DNA of 64,000 nt from Schaalia sp. Marseille-Q2122 (GCF_903645355.1 NZ_CAHJXR010000003.1:310001-374000); one strand, 5' to 3'. Positions 1 to 10,148 are shown, counted from the stretch's first letter. Program-made: numbers and translations. The notes: generated by a model not told the origin, from the letters alone.

Positions 1-2050
1 CATGCTGCACGGCCTGCATAAACGGCTTGGGCGTGTGATCAGCGTAAAAGATGCCATTCCCACTGAAGTCGCCGTCGTGGGGGCGATCCCCAAAATCGCC
101 ACCGTAGGCGTCATAGGCCCGCCCAAAACGATCACGAGCAGGTAGAGCCTGATCAGCGAAATCCCAGATGAAAGCACCGTGGAATAAAGGCTCAGTGCGG
201 GTAAGATCCATGTACTTATCCACCGCGCCAAAGGAGTTCCCCATCGTGTGGGCGAACTCGCAGAGGATAAACGGCTTCTCACGATGAGTGCGGAGGTGTT
301 CTTCAATGTCAGCCGCACTGGTGTACATCTGCGAGGTGACATCCGTTGTGTCAGGCAGACGGGGGTCATAGTGCACGCCTTCGTAATGAACCAGGCGCCC
401 ATCAACGCTGCGGAAGTAGTCGGCAACGGCCAGCAGGTTCCCACCGCCCAGGGACTCATTCCCACACGACCACATGAGGATGCTCGGATGGTTGCGATCA
501 CGCATGAGCATGGAGCGCGCCCGCGACAGCAGGGTGTGCTCCCACTGCGGGCGATCCCCTGGGGTTGCCTGCGAAAGAGGCAGGTCATGGAAACGAATCT
601 CATCCCACAACCCGTGGGATTCGAGGTTCATTTCATCAATGACATACAAACCCAGCTCATCGCACAGACGATAGAAGCTACTGCTATTGGGGTAGTGGCT
701 TGTGCGCACCGCGTTCAACCCGTAGGCCTTGATCGCCAGCAGATCGGCGCGGATGGCAGCCTCGTCCATGACGCGACCGTGCGGGCCAAACTCGTGCCGG
801 TTCACCCCGCGGAACACTAGCCGTTTGCCGTTGAGCAGCAGCAACCCATCAGCGCTTTCAAAACGGCGCACGCCCACGGGTTGGCGCACATACTCGCACA
901 CCAGCCCGTCAGAGCCGCTCACGGTAATATGCAGCGCGTAGAGGTGCGGGTCCTCCTCGCTCCACAGGTGCGGGGTGTCGAGGTTGAGTGCGTAGTAGAG
1001 CGTGCGGGTTGGGCGCGAACTAGCGGTGGGTGTGCCCGTTGGCAAGACCGACGCCTGAGGCTGAGAGTCAGGCTCGACTGCCGCGATATCACCAGCAGCA
1101 GGGCCAGCCGTAGTGCCGTTAGCTGTGTTTGCTAAAGAGTCTGGCCCAGCGTCCCCTGCAGCATCCGCTACTTCGGATTGCGGCAGGAGTCCACACGCGC
1201 GAGCTTCGTCCTCGCCGATCAGCGTCGCTTCGCCCACCCCCTCACAGTGGACGCGCGCCTCGCCCTCGCCCTGCACTGTCAGAGCCAGGAGAATACGGGC
1301 ACGCACGGCGTCATCCTCACCCCACTCCACAGGGGTGAGAACCTGCAGATCCTCCACATGCGCTCGCGGGCGTAGGCGCAGCTCCACATCGCGGAAGATC
1401 CCGCTGAATCGGAAGAAATCCTGGTCCTCAATCCAGGATTGAGCCGACCACTTGAACACCTTGACGACCAGCGTATTTGTGCCCGGCACCAGCAGATCAG
1501 TGAGGTCAAACTCTGAGGGCGTAAAACCATCGGTCGCCCAGCCCACGAAGCGGCCATTCAGCCACAGGGCGAAGGCGCTTTCCACGCCGTGAAACACAAT
1601 GCTCACGCGATCTGCACCGTTGAGGCCGCCCTCGAAAGTCGTGGCGTAACACCCCACAGGATTGAAATCGACGGGTGCGTGATCGCGGGGCACATCCTCG
1701 TTGCCATCCCAGGGGTACTGGGTATTGACGTACTGGGGGCGGTCGTAGCCGTGCAGTTGAATGTGGGCGGGAACGGGCAGGTCATCCCAGGAACTGTGGT
1801 CGAACTCAGGGGACTCACACCCTGTGGGAATGAGCGCGGGGGAGGGGGCGTAGTGGAACTTCCATGTGCCGTTCAGAGAGCGGATGAACGACGAGGCGCC
1901 TGCGTCGGCCTCGTCGCGGGAGGCGTAGTACAGGTGGTCCGAGTGGGGAAGGAGGGTGCCCTCAGCGTAGTAGCTGGGGTCTGTCAGGCCACGCTGCTCT
2001 GACGGGTGGAGAAGGGCGAGAGGGGAGGAGGGATCGCGGTGAGAGGTCAT
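1..2050 (-). CDS. lacZ: Beta-galactosidase, GH2 family, 3' part outside window
   Basis: Glycoside hydrolase family 2 enzyme that splits lactose or other beta-galactosides in the cytoplasm. Translated from the ATG at 2050, it shows the sugar-binding jelly-roll region, the Ig-like middle domain and most of the TIM barrel. The acid/base Glu sits in WSCGNES (about residue 532) and the nucleophile Glu in ILCEFAHTMGNS (about residue 598). About 683 residues are visible of the roughly 1000 usual for the family; the frame runs off the left edge. A low-complexity stretch rich in Ala, Gly, Asp, Pro and Thr lies near residues 280-350. Its ATG overlaps the TGA of the upstream permease (ATGA), which implies translational coupling as the last visible gene of the sugar operon. 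Confidence 0.95.
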   Translation of the reverse strand, partial: MTSHRDPSSPLALLHPSEQRGLTDPSYYAEGTLLPHSDHLYYASRDEADAGASSFIRSLNGTWKFHYAPSPALIPTGCESPEFDHSSWDDLPVPAHIQLHGYDRPQYVNTQYPWDGNEDVPRDHAPVDFNPVGCYATTFEGGLNGADRVSIVFHGVESAFALWLNGRFVGWATDGFTPSEFDLTDLLVPGTNTLVVKVFKWSAQSWIEDQDFFRFSGIFRDVELRLRPRAHVEDLQVLTPVEWGEDDAVRARILLALTVQGEGEARVHCEGVGEATLIGEDEARACGLLPQSEVADAAGDAGPDSLANTANGTTAGPAAGDIAAVEPDSQPQASVLPTGTPTASSRPTRTLYYALNLDTPHLWSEEDPHLYALHITVSGSDGLVCEYVRQPVGVRRFESADGLLLLNGKRLVFRGVNRHEFGPHGRVMDEAAIRADLLAIKAYGLNAVRTSHYPNSSSFYRLCDELGLYVIDEMNLESHGLWDEIRFHDLPLSQATPGDRPQWEHTLLSRARSMLMRDRNHPSILMWSCGNESLGGGNLLAVADYFRSVDGRLVHYEGVHYDPRLPDTTDVTSQMYTSAADIEEHLRTHREKPFILCEFAHTMGNSFGAVDKYMDLTRTEPLFHGAFIWDFADQALPARDRFGRAYDAYGGDFGDRPHDGDFSGNGIFYADHTPKPFMQAVQH

Positions 2051-2865
2051 TTGATTGCTCCTGTAATGCCCTCGGTGAAGGCGCGCTGCAGGATAAGGAA
2101 GACGACCATGGCGGGCAGTGACGCGATAAGGACCGCGAGCATGAGCACGCCGTAGTTCGTGGTGTAACCAGCGGACAGGTTGGAGATCAGCATGGGCATG
2201 GTTTGGTAGGCGTTGTCGACCAAGATGACACGCGGCCATAGGAAGTTATTCCACGCTGCCATGAAGGTGATGACCGCTGCCGCAGCGTAGGTCGAGCGCA
2301 TGGTGGGGATGTAGATGCGTGCAAAGATTGCGATCTCGCTGAGCCCGTCAAGACGCGCAGCTTCAAGAACTTCATGAGGGAAGGAACGCGAGGCTTGGCG
2401 GAAAAGGAGGATAAGGAAGGGGGTGGCGATGGTGGGAAGGATGACCGCCCAGATGGAGTTCACCAGACCGTTCTTGGCGAAGAGCTGGAACAGGGGGATC
2501 ATGGTGGCCGCGAAGGGGATCATCATGGCCAGCAGCAGGATCGACATGAGCAGGTCTTTGCCGCGCGAGTGGTAGATTTCGAAGCCGTAGCCAGCGATGG
2601 AACATACGGCGAGGGAAAAGACGGTGGCGAGGATAGCGTTGACCGCTGAGTACCACATGGCGGAGGCGACATCTTGCTGGGCAAGGAGGTCTGAGAAGTT
2701 TGCCAGGAGGTTACTACCCGGGAGCATATGCGAGGCCAGCACGTCTTGGCTGGTGTGGGTAGCGCTGACAGCCATGTAGTACAGGGGGAATACCGAGAAG
2801 ATTGAGAAGATCGTCAGGGTCAGGTATCCGGGGATTTGGCGCAGGTACTTAGTCACGCTTGTCAC
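2047..2865 (-). CDS. Sugar ABC transporter permease (MalG/LacG type)
   Basis: Inner-membrane subunit of a carbohydrate uptake ABC transporter (CUT1 family), 272 residues with about six membrane helices. The cytoplasmic EAA loop that contacts the ATPase is visible as EAARLDGLSEIAIFARIY. The start is a GTG at 2865, inside the 3' end of the partner permease gene (17-base overlap), and its stop overlaps the lacZ start. No ATPase gene is seen here; CUT1 systems in actinobacteria often share one MsiK-like ATPase encoded elsewhere. The link with LacZ and a binding protein points to lactose or a related galactoside as substrate (inference). Confidence 0.93.
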   Translation of the reverse strand: MTSVTKYLRQIPGYLTLTIFSIFSVFPLYYMAVSATHTSQDVLASHMLPGSNLLANFSDLLAQQDVASAMWYSAVNAILATVFSLAVCSIAGYGFEIYHSRGKDLLMSILLLAMMIPFAATMIPLFQLFAKNGLVNSIWAVILPTIATPFLILLFRQASRSFPHEVLEAARLDGLSEIAIFARIYIPTMRSTYAAAAVITFMAAWNNFLWPRVILVDNAYQTMPMLISNLSAGYTTNYGVLMLAVLIASLPAMVVFLILQRAFTEGITGAIK

Positions 2866-3775
2866 CGACCTTCATTTGGATGAATGCCAAGATGGCTACC
2901 AGAATCAAAATCACATAGGAGATGGCGGCCGCATAGCCGAAATTGGGGTTCTTCAGGAAGGAGAGCTCGTAGAGGTAGTGAGACATGGTCATCGACGTGT
3001 AGGCGGGGCCGCCCTTGGTCAGGTTCCAGGACTCGTCGAAAAGCTGCAAGGTGCCATTGGTGGACATGATCGCGGTCAGAAGGATCATGGGCTTAAGCTG
3101 CGGAACAGTCACATACCAGAAGGTTTTGAAGGGGCCGGCGCCGTCAATGCGGGCGGCTTCAAGGGTGGAGCGGTCAATGGTTTGCAGGCCGGCTAGGAAG
3201 AACACCATGTTGTAGCCGGTCCAGCGCCACAGCAGACCCAGGATAATGACGAATCGTGCGGTGTCGGGTTGGCCCAGCCAGTTAACGGGGGAGTCAATGA
3301 ATCCAATGCTCATGAGGACGTCGTTGACGAAACCGTCGGTGGCGAACATGGTGCGAAACACCAGGGAGTAGGAGACGAGGGAAACCGCGCAGGGCAGGAA
3401 GATGGCGGTTCTCCACATGCTTTTCCACTTGAGGGTGGGATTGTTAAGCAGCACTGCCAAGATCAGGGCCAGGACCAGCATGATGGGCACCTGGATGATG
3501 AGGTAGATGAAAGTGTTTTTCAAGGTCATGAGGAAGATTTCGTCCCCCATGAGCCTTTCGTAGTTGAACCACAGTGGGTCAGCAAAGCTGAGTCGGGAGC
3601 CTCGGCCTGTCTTCATTGACAGGAGGAAGGCCTGCACCATGGGGTAGAAACTCATCACGGTGATGAGGATGGTGGCGGGCATGAGGAAGGCCCAGCCCAC
3701 GAGGTTTCGCTTGCGGTTGAGAGAGGCGCGGGAAGGCAGTAGTGACCTGGAGGCGCCTGGGGTCGCTGTGCTCAT
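2849..3775 (-). CDS. Sugar ABC transporter permease (MalF/LacF type)
   Basis: Second membrane subunit of the same CUT1 transporter, 308 residues. A basic N-terminus (residues 1-25) precedes about six helices. The EAA motif is EAARIDGAGPFKTFWYVTVP, close to the C-terminal third. It begins at ATG 3775, about 127 bases after the binding-protein stop, with an intercistronic hairpin in between. It overlaps the next permease by 17 bases, so the two are surely co-translated. The substrate is inferred from the neighbouring beta-galactosidase. Confidence 0.93.
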   Translation of the reverse strand: MSTATPGASRSLLPSRASLNRKRNLVGWAFLMPATILITVMSFYPMVQAFLLSMKTGRGSRLSFADPLWFNYERLMGDEIFLMTLKNTFIYLIIQVPIMLVLALILAVLLNNPTLKWKSMWRTAIFLPCAVSLVSYSLVFRTMFATDGFVNDVLMSIGFIDSPVNWLGQPDTARFVIILGLLWRWTGYNMVFFLAGLQTIDRSTLEAARIDGAGPFKTFWYVTVPQLKPMILLTAIMSTNGTLQLFDESWNLTKGGPAYTSMTMSHYLYELSFLKNPNFGYAAAISYVILILVAILAFIQMKVGDKRD

Positions 3776-3862
3776 ATGAGGTCTCCGATGGAGGTGAGAA
3801 GGAAACTAAGCCAGATGTCCTGAGAGCAGGGGGCTCCTGAGAAGCGGGTGCCCTGAAAAGAG

Positions 3863-3896
3863 GGGCTCGCCCTGCGCGGGGAGGCAGGGCGAGCCC
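3863..3896 (-). promoter_or_regulatory. Intercistronic stem-loop after the binding-protein gene
   Basis: A perfect 13-bp inverted repeat (GGGCTCGCCCTGC with GCAGGGCGAGCCC, 8-base loop) lies 7 bases past the stop of the solute-binding gene and before the permeases. There is no U run. Stem-loops in this position in sugar ABC operons commonly protect the 3' end of the binding-protein message or cut down read-through, so that binding protein is made in excess. That role is inferred. Confidence 0.6.
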
Positions 3897-3902
3897 GGGG
3901 GA

Positions 3903-5210
3903 TTACTTCATCGCGAACTCAACGGTTGCCTGAGCTTCAGCGAAGGCAGCCTTGGGGTCTTGACCGTTGATGATCTTGGTCAGTGCGGCTGAGACGGCGT
4001 CGCGCCCTTCGTAGTAGTACACGCCGGTATAGTTGGACGGCACCTTCTCACCGAAGCCAACGACATCAGCGTAGATGGCCTGGCCTCCGAAGAAGTCGTG
4101 GGGTGCTGCGTAGGCATCGGACTTGCCTGCGGGAATCCAGTTGGCGATAGCTCCCGAGGACGACAGGATCGTGTCGTAGAAATCAGTGGAACCTGCGAAG
4201 GTGGAGTTAAGGAAGTCAACGGCAAGATCGCGGTTGGCGTTCGAGCTGACTGCCCAGGATGAGCCGCCATTTGCGGTGTAGTTGGTTGCGCCGTCAATGC
4301 CAACGAGGGAGGGAACGTTGGTGACAGCCCACTTTCCGGCCTGATCCTTGGCGGTCTGGATCGAGGCAGAGATCCACACGCCGTTGAGGGTTCCGGCTGC
4401 GCCCCCGTTGACGAAGGCAGAGATGGACTCGTCCCAGGAGTTCACTTCGATGACGACACCTGAATCAATGAGCTTCTTGTAGGTTTCCGCAGCTTTGAGC
4501 AGGACGTTGTTGTCTGCGATAACGGGGTTTCCGTCCTTATCGAAGAGGGAAGCACCCGCGCTTTGCATCATCATCATGATCAGGTCTGAGCTGCCTGCGG
4601 TTGTAGCAAACATGGGCTTGCCGGTCTTTTCTTTGACGATGGTGCCCTTTTCGATGAATTGATCCCAGGTGATGTCAGTGAAGTCTTGGACGCTGAGGCC
4701 AGCTTCGGCAAGGATGTCGGTGCGTAGGGCAGTAATTGCGGTGCCGGAGTCGAAGGGGATGCCGTAGTTGATGCCATCAATGACGGAGTAGTCCACAACG
4801 GATGTGGGGAATTGGCTGAAATCAACGGGGGTGTCTTTAAAGTCCGAGAAAAGCTCGGGGTAATTAATGACGTTCTTTTGGAAGGCGTTGTTCTGCATGA
4901 GGAAGATGTCAGGCAGATCGCTGAGCTGCTGGGACTGGGCAAGGGTGGTGATTTTTGCCTGGAGGTCGTCCCAGGGGACTTCCACAACGTTGAGTTGGAA
5001 GTCGGGATGATCTTATTGGTAGACCTTGGCGGCTTCTTCCATGGCGTAGATGTTGAAGGCTGGATCCCAAGCCCAGACAGTCAAAGTGTTGTCGGAGTCG
5101 CCCCCGGCGTTGCCGGATGCGCCTGAGTCGGCGCCGCCTGAGCATGCTGCGAGGGTCAGTGAGAGGGAGAGGGTGGTGCCGAGGGCAAGGAGTTTACGAA
5201 GGGTGCTCAT
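3903..5210 (-). pseudogene. Lactose/galactoside solute-binding lipoprotein, in-frame stop
   Basis: Extracellular solute-binding protein of family 1 for the sugar ABC transporter. The ATG at 5210 follows an AAAGGG ribosome site and starts a lipoprotein signal with lipobox LTLAAC. The frame then meets TAA at 5015-5013 (codon 66), between ...KVYQ and DHPDFQLNVVEV. The same frame continues without another stop to 3903, so only this one codon breaks a protein of normal length (about 435 residues). A Lys codon (AAA) changed to TAA would explain it. The C-terminal body has the usual binding-protein features (for example an FVNGGAAGTLNGVW segment). It could be a real null mutation or a sequencing error; restart at the ATG at 4985 would lack a signal peptide. 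Confidence 0.85.
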
Positions 5211-5307
5211 CGTCGAGCCCTTTCTTTGTCGTGCGCGGGGTGCGCGGTGTGGGGTGGTGCGTATTCTCATGCGCAATCTGTTGGGCTCCGCCGGGGGAGG
5301 AGTCCGA

Positions 5308-5323
5308 ATGTTTACGTAAACAT
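5308..5323. promoter_or_regulatory. LacI-family operator (perfect palindrome)
   Basis: ATGTTTACGTAAACAT is a perfect 16-bp palindrome about 98 bases upstream of the binding-protein start, in the divergent region shared with the LacI gene. The central CG and the TTTAC/GTAAA arms are typical of LacI/GalR operators. It probably represses the minus-strand sugar operon. Confidence 0.8.
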
Positions 5324-5459
5324 AGGCTAGCTTCTCGATCTGCGTGGCGCACTACTCTGGTGTAACGATTGGGTAACAGACTCGCCCTATCGCGCGAATA
5401 ATAAGGGGTTATTTCATACTTTTCTGATGGTATTTTCAGGACGCTGAGTTCTTTGCTCT

Positions 5460-5475
5460 ATGGTGACGTAAACAT
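5460..5475. promoter_or_regulatory. Second, imperfect LacI-family operator
   Basis: ATGGTGACGTAAACAT has one half identical to the perfect operator at 5308 and one degenerate half. It lies 26 bases before the start of the lacI-like gene, a position suited to autorepression, or to looping with the first site 152 bp away. Confidence 0.65.
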
Positions 5476-5500
5476 TTATGCGCTTTGATAGGATGCTTCC

Positions 5501-6574
5501 ATGCCTTCCCCTCAGCTCTCGACTTCCCAAATGCCTGGCCGACTCCTCGGCCCTCGCAGTGTCCAGAGTGCCTCGATCGCCGACGTTGCCCGACTGGCAG
5601 GGGTGTCGGCACAAACCGTTTCGAGGGTGTCAACGGGTGCGCAGAGTGTTCGACCGGAAACCAAAGCGCGTGTCCTTAAAGCAATGGCTCAACTTGGCTA
5701 CACGCCAAACCAGGCAGCTCGCGCCCTACGTGATGGTCGATTCAAAACCATTGGGGTGATTACGCAACAAGTCTCACGGACAGGCGAAGCCCTGATCACT
5801 GCCTCGATTGTTGAGGCTGCAGCAGAAAAAGGCTATTCCATCAACCTTTTCCAGGTCGCACACCCCGAAACAGAAGAGCTCACCCAAGCGGGTCGGCGTC
5901 TTTCTCAGCAAAGCGTTGATGGTCTTATCATCGTTCAGGCGGGGCAAGCCCAACCCGCAGCCTTGAATCTTCCAGCGAATATGCCTGTCGTCGCCTCAGA
6001 CTCGGCATTTATTGATATTTACCCCTCCGTTGTCCATAACCAAGAACACGGTGTGAACGAGGCAATGCGCCATCTCCTTGACCTTGGACATCAACGCATC
6101 GCCCACATCACCGGCCCTAGCGACTCACGCTCAGCACTCATGCGACGGGCTGCATGGCGGCGCAGCCTTGAAGAAGCAGGCCATCCTGCGCCAGATCCTC
6201 ACCTGGGGGATTGGAGCGCCAAAAGCGGCTACTACGCGGGAAAAGCAATAGCCGAGGACCCTGCAGTGACGGCAGTATTTTGCGCCAATGACGAGATTGC
6301 CTTTGGCCTTATGCGAGCCCTCCATGACGCGGGTCGGCGCGTGCCCGATGACGTATCTGTCGTTGGATTTGATGGCATTGAACTCTCTGAGTTCTCCGCA
6401 CCTGCTCTCACGACGGTTCGCCAGGATTTCCGCTCCGTGGGGCGCGAGCTTGTCGACCTCCTTCTTGAACAGATGCACCAACCCTCTCACTCGCATGCAC
6501 ATCAGATAGCGCAGCGTGTGGTTCGCTCTGAACTCGTCATACGTGACAGCACGGCGCAGCCCCGCGCGCTCTGA
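5501..6574 (+). CDS. LacI-family transcriptional regulator of the lactose locus
   Basis: Cytoplasmic DNA-binding repressor of 357 residues. A 25-residue N-terminal extension precedes the helix-turn-helix (ASIADVARLAGVSAQTVSRV), then the hinge helix with the conserved NQAARALR motif, then a periplasmic-binding-protein-like sugar sensor domain with the usual GPSDSRSALMRR and VVGFDGIELS segments. It is divergent from the sugar transport/lacZ operon, and the two palindromes between them match its expected binding site. The ATG at 5501 has an AGGA ribosome site. Galactoside as inducer is inferred from context. Confidence 0.93.
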   Translation: MPSPQLSTSQMPGRLLGPRSVQSASIADVARLAGVSAQTVSRVSTGAQSVRPETKARVLKAMAQLGYTPNQAARALRDGRFKTIGVITQQVSRTGEALITASIVEAAAEKGYSINLFQVAHPETEELTQAGRRLSQQSVDGLIIVQAGQAQPAALNLPANMPVVASDSAFIDIYPSVVHNQEHGVNEAMRHLLDLGHQRIAHITGPSDSRSALMRRAAWRRSLEEAGHPAPDPHLGDWSAKSGYYAGKAIAEDPAVTAVFCANDEIAFGLMRALHDAGRRVPDDVSVVGFDGIELSEFSAPALTTVRQDFRSVGRELVDLLLEQMHQPSHSHAHQIAQRVVRSELVIRDSTAQPRAL

Positions 6575-6706
6575 CACCTGTTTGCCGCGCGAGAGTGTGC
6601 CGCCCTCGTCAATCGGCAGCGAGCAGCGAACAATTATGCCGCAGGTCACGTCTGGGCGGGGAGGGGACTAGGACCGCGTACCCTCCCAAAAGAGGCTTCG
6701 ACAACG

Positions 6707-7794
<1,088 letters not shown>

Positions 7795-8202
7795 GCGTTG
7801 CCCTCCTGACTGAGGAACGCCTCCCGCTCTAGGGGGCGTTCGAGGAGGCGCATAGACATACAAGCTGGTGGGAGAGTCGAAAGGTTCTCCCACCAGCCTT
7901 TTGTGCATTCTTCGGGGCGTGCAGGGTGGGTGCTGAGTGAAGGCGCTGATGCTGCTCCTGGTGCGCGGCGTTGCACTGGTGGCGTTGTGTTGCACTGGTG
8001 CTCCCGCGTTGTTCTGGTGGCTGCCCGTTGCACCTTTAGCTCGGCGTCGCTCTAAAGTCGCCGGGCCCGGGCACTTCGGTGCAACCCGGGGTGATGAGTG
8101 AGCTGAGACCTACCACTGCCTGCGGATCATGCTCCCCCAAGCCTGAGGTACCAGCAGGAGGCCGGGCCGCACCACAGCGCAACCCGGCCTCCCTTCGTCA
8201 AC
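7795..8202. other. Intergenic region between convergent mdh and symporter genes
   Basis: This 408-base stretch holds the mdh terminator at 7864-7903 and, at 8157-8192, a 10-bp inverted repeat (GGAGGCCGGG with CCCGGCCTCC) that could end the minus-strand symporter transcript. Between them is a GTTGCACTGGTG-like sequence repeated loosely around 7972-8035. I see no gene. Confidence 0.6.
7864..7903 (+). terminator. Rho-independent terminator after mdh
   Basis: A perfect 12-bp stem (GCTGGTGGGAGA with TCTCCCACCAGC, 10-base loop) is followed by CTTTTG. It lies 70 bases past the mdh stop. A weaker hairpin (AACGCC with GGCGTT, about 7815-7839) comes before it. Confidence 0.85.
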
Positions 8203-9567
8203 TCAGCGGTGGGCGATAGCCTCGCCCTTCGTGCGCGACATGAAACGCGCCCGATCCAACAGCCCCTCACGCGCCGCCACCACGGTCGGTACCAGCGCCT
8301 GACCTGCGACATTGACCGCCGTGCGGCCCATGTCAAGAATTGGATCGACAGCCAGCAGCAGGCCAACGCCCTCCAGAGGAAGGCCCAGGGTGGACAGGGT
8401 CAGGGTGAGCATCACCGTCGCACCCGTCAGACCAGCGGTCGCTGCCGACCCCACCACAGCAACGAAGGCAATAATGAGGTAGTCGCTGACGGCCAGCTCA
8501 ATGCCGAAGAATTGCGCCACGAAGATCGAGGCCACCGCCGGGTAAATTGCGGCGCAACCGTCCATCTTCGTTGTCGCCCCCAAAGACACGGCGAAGGAGC
8601 CGTAGGCGGGATTGACGCCGAGATTCTCGGTGGTCACCTGCTGGGTGACGGGCATGGTTCCCAAGGAAGACCGCGACACGAAGCCCAGTTGCATGGCCGG
8701 CCACGCCCCACGGTAGAAGGCAAGGGGGGACAGGCCATTCAGGCGCAGCACCACCGGGTAAATGATGCCAATAACGATCAACAAGCCAATGTACACCGTC
8801 AGAACAAACCACCCCAGGGACGCGACTTTATCCCATCCGTAGGTGGCAACCGCGTGACCGATCAGACCTGCGGTGCCGATGGGTGCCAGGCGAATCACAC
8901 CCCATAGGACCTTCTGAAGCACCTTGAGGAGGGAATCGACGACGGAAATGAAAGGCTGGGCAGCCTCGCCGACCTTGAGTGCGGCAACGCCAACGGCAAT
9001 GCCGATGACGAGAATCTGCAGAGCATTAAAGGAAGGGGAGGCGCTCACAATGTCCTCTGCCACGCGCGTGCGAATCTCCAGGCCCAGGAAGTTGGTGGGC
9101 ACCAGGCCTTGGAGGAAGTCCGACCATTGGCCCACGCGCGAGGGCATGGTCGCAGCATCCTTGGTCACGGAGGTGTGCAAGCCTGGATTCACGACAAGGC
9201 CCAGGACTATGCCGGTCACCACCGAAGCCAAGGCGGTGATTGCGAACCAGATGAGGGTCTTGACTGCGAGGCTGGCCGCGTTGGCTACGCCCTTGAGGTT
9301 ATTGATGGAGATGACCATTGCGGCAAAGATGAGCGGTGGTACGAGGGCCTTGAGAAGGGTGACGAAGCTGGAGCCAATCCAGTTCATAGTGGCAATCAGC
9401 CATGTGCCGCCGCCCTCGTTGGACTGAAGGTAGGAGGCGAGCAAGCCCAGCGCAATGCCGATCCCCAGGCCCAGGAAGATCTGGACGGTGAAAGAGGGCA
9501 GGGGGAGGCGCCTGCGGGAGCCAGGTGAGGCGGGCGTGTTGGTGGGGGTTGTGGAGTGATGAGCCAT
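8203..9567 (-). CDS. Dicarboxylate/amino acid:cation symporter (DAACS/SLC1 family)
   Basis: Membrane transporter that takes up a small amino or dicarboxylic acid with Na+ or H+; 454 residues with about eight helices and two re-entrant loops. Family landmarks are the Ser-rich SRSSLGTMPVT hairpin, the KMDGCAAIYP loop (NMDGTA in many relatives) and DMGRTAVNVAG in the last helix, where D and N bind substrate. The ATG at 9567 is chosen over an upstream in-frame ATG at 9711 because it has a GAGAG ribosome site and directly precedes a normal N-terminus. The family includes glutamate, serine and cystine (TcyP) carriers. The Cys-rich leader ORF upstream would favour cystine, but this is inference. Confidence 0.92.
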   Translation of the reverse strand: MAHHSTTPTNTPASPGSRRRLPLPSFTVQIFLGLGIGIALGLLASYLQSNEGGGTWLIATMNWIGSSFVTLLKALVPPLIFAAMVISINNLKGVANAASLAVKTLIWFAITALASVVTGIVLGLVVNPGLHTSVTKDAATMPSRVGQWSDFLQGLVPTNFLGLEIRTRVAEDIVSASPSFNALQILVIGIAVGVAALKVGEAAQPFISVVDSLLKVLQKVLWGVIRLAPIGTAGLIGHAVATYGWDKVASLGWFVLTVYIGLLIVIGIIYPVVLRLNGLSPLAFYRGAWPAMQLGFVSRSSLGTMPVTQQVTTENLGVNPAYGSFAVSLGATTKMDGCAAIYPAVASIFVAQFFGIELAVSDYLIIAFVAVVGSAATAGLTGATVMLTLTLSTLGLPLEGVGLLLAVDPILDMGRTAVNVAGQALVPTVVAAREGLLDRARFMSRTKGEAIAHR

Positions 9568-10148
9568 GGGGTGATCTCTCAATTCATCGAGGTGATAGCC
9601 ATCCTGCAGGTCAGCGTGGATTGATGCTGGGGATGGACTCTTGCGAGGGAAGCGGGTGTGGTCCTGAGGGGTCCGGTGCCTGGTCCGGGGGCGACCAGGG
9701 CCCGCGTCCAAGGGGTACTGGGCTAGGCGCCGAGAGGGCGTTTGCCTGGCCCCGAGGGCGGGCAGTTTTCAGGGGAGTATGGGCGAGGCCGCCGCCGCTT
9801 TGCACAGGGCGGGCGGTGACAGTGGTCGCTGCGGGGAGCACCCGGACAGGAGAGGGGAGCCCCGTGCGAGGCGGCGATACTCAGGGAGCGTGAAGAGTTA
9901 GAGGAAGCTTTGACAGGAACACAGGCAGCAGCACATGTGGCGCAGTGAGTGCGGCCAGGAGCGCATGCGGGTCTGCATGGGCGTGTTCCCTTCATCAGTG
10001 GTCAGAAAGCTCAGCATCGTGTGTTGCTTCTGTCTTGAGTGGTGCGGGGCACCAGGCTTCGCCGGGCTAAGGTGGTCAAGTTCAGTGCAACAACAAATCA
10101 CCACGGTAACAGTTTGATCCCTACGGCGCCAACGCACCCTCCCCTCTC
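9568..10148. other. Long divergent intergenic region with leader and GC-rich hairpins
   Basis: Apart from the Cys-rich leader ORF, this 580-base stretch is GC-rich and holds several short inverted repeats at 9640-9720. It has no ORF with family resemblance. The symporter promoter is expected upstream of 9978 on the minus strand; I cannot place its -35/-10 boxes with confidence. Confidence 0.5.
9898..9978 (-). CDS. Cys-rich leader peptide upstream of the symporter (putative)
   Basis: A 26-codon ORF starts at ATG 9978, preceded on the minus strand by AAGGG at a 9-base spacing. It ends in MCCCLCSCQSFL then TAA: five Cys codons within seven, a pattern matching the cysteine attenuation peptides described in mycobacteria and other actinobacteria. 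It is 330 bases upstream of the symporter ATG. The interval contains inverted repeats (for example CCTGGTC with GACCAGG at 9679-9699) that could take part in attenuation. I infer that ribosome stalling at Cys codons under cysteine shortage would raise symporter expression. It could also be chance. Confidence 0.45.
   Translation of the reverse strand: MQTRMRSWPHSLRHMCCCLCSCQSFL

Noticed and set aside
9723-9995. A 90-codon minus-strand frame over the symporter leader
   Set aside because: Covers GC-rich hairpins in a different frame from the Cys-rich leader and has no ribosome site or motif.
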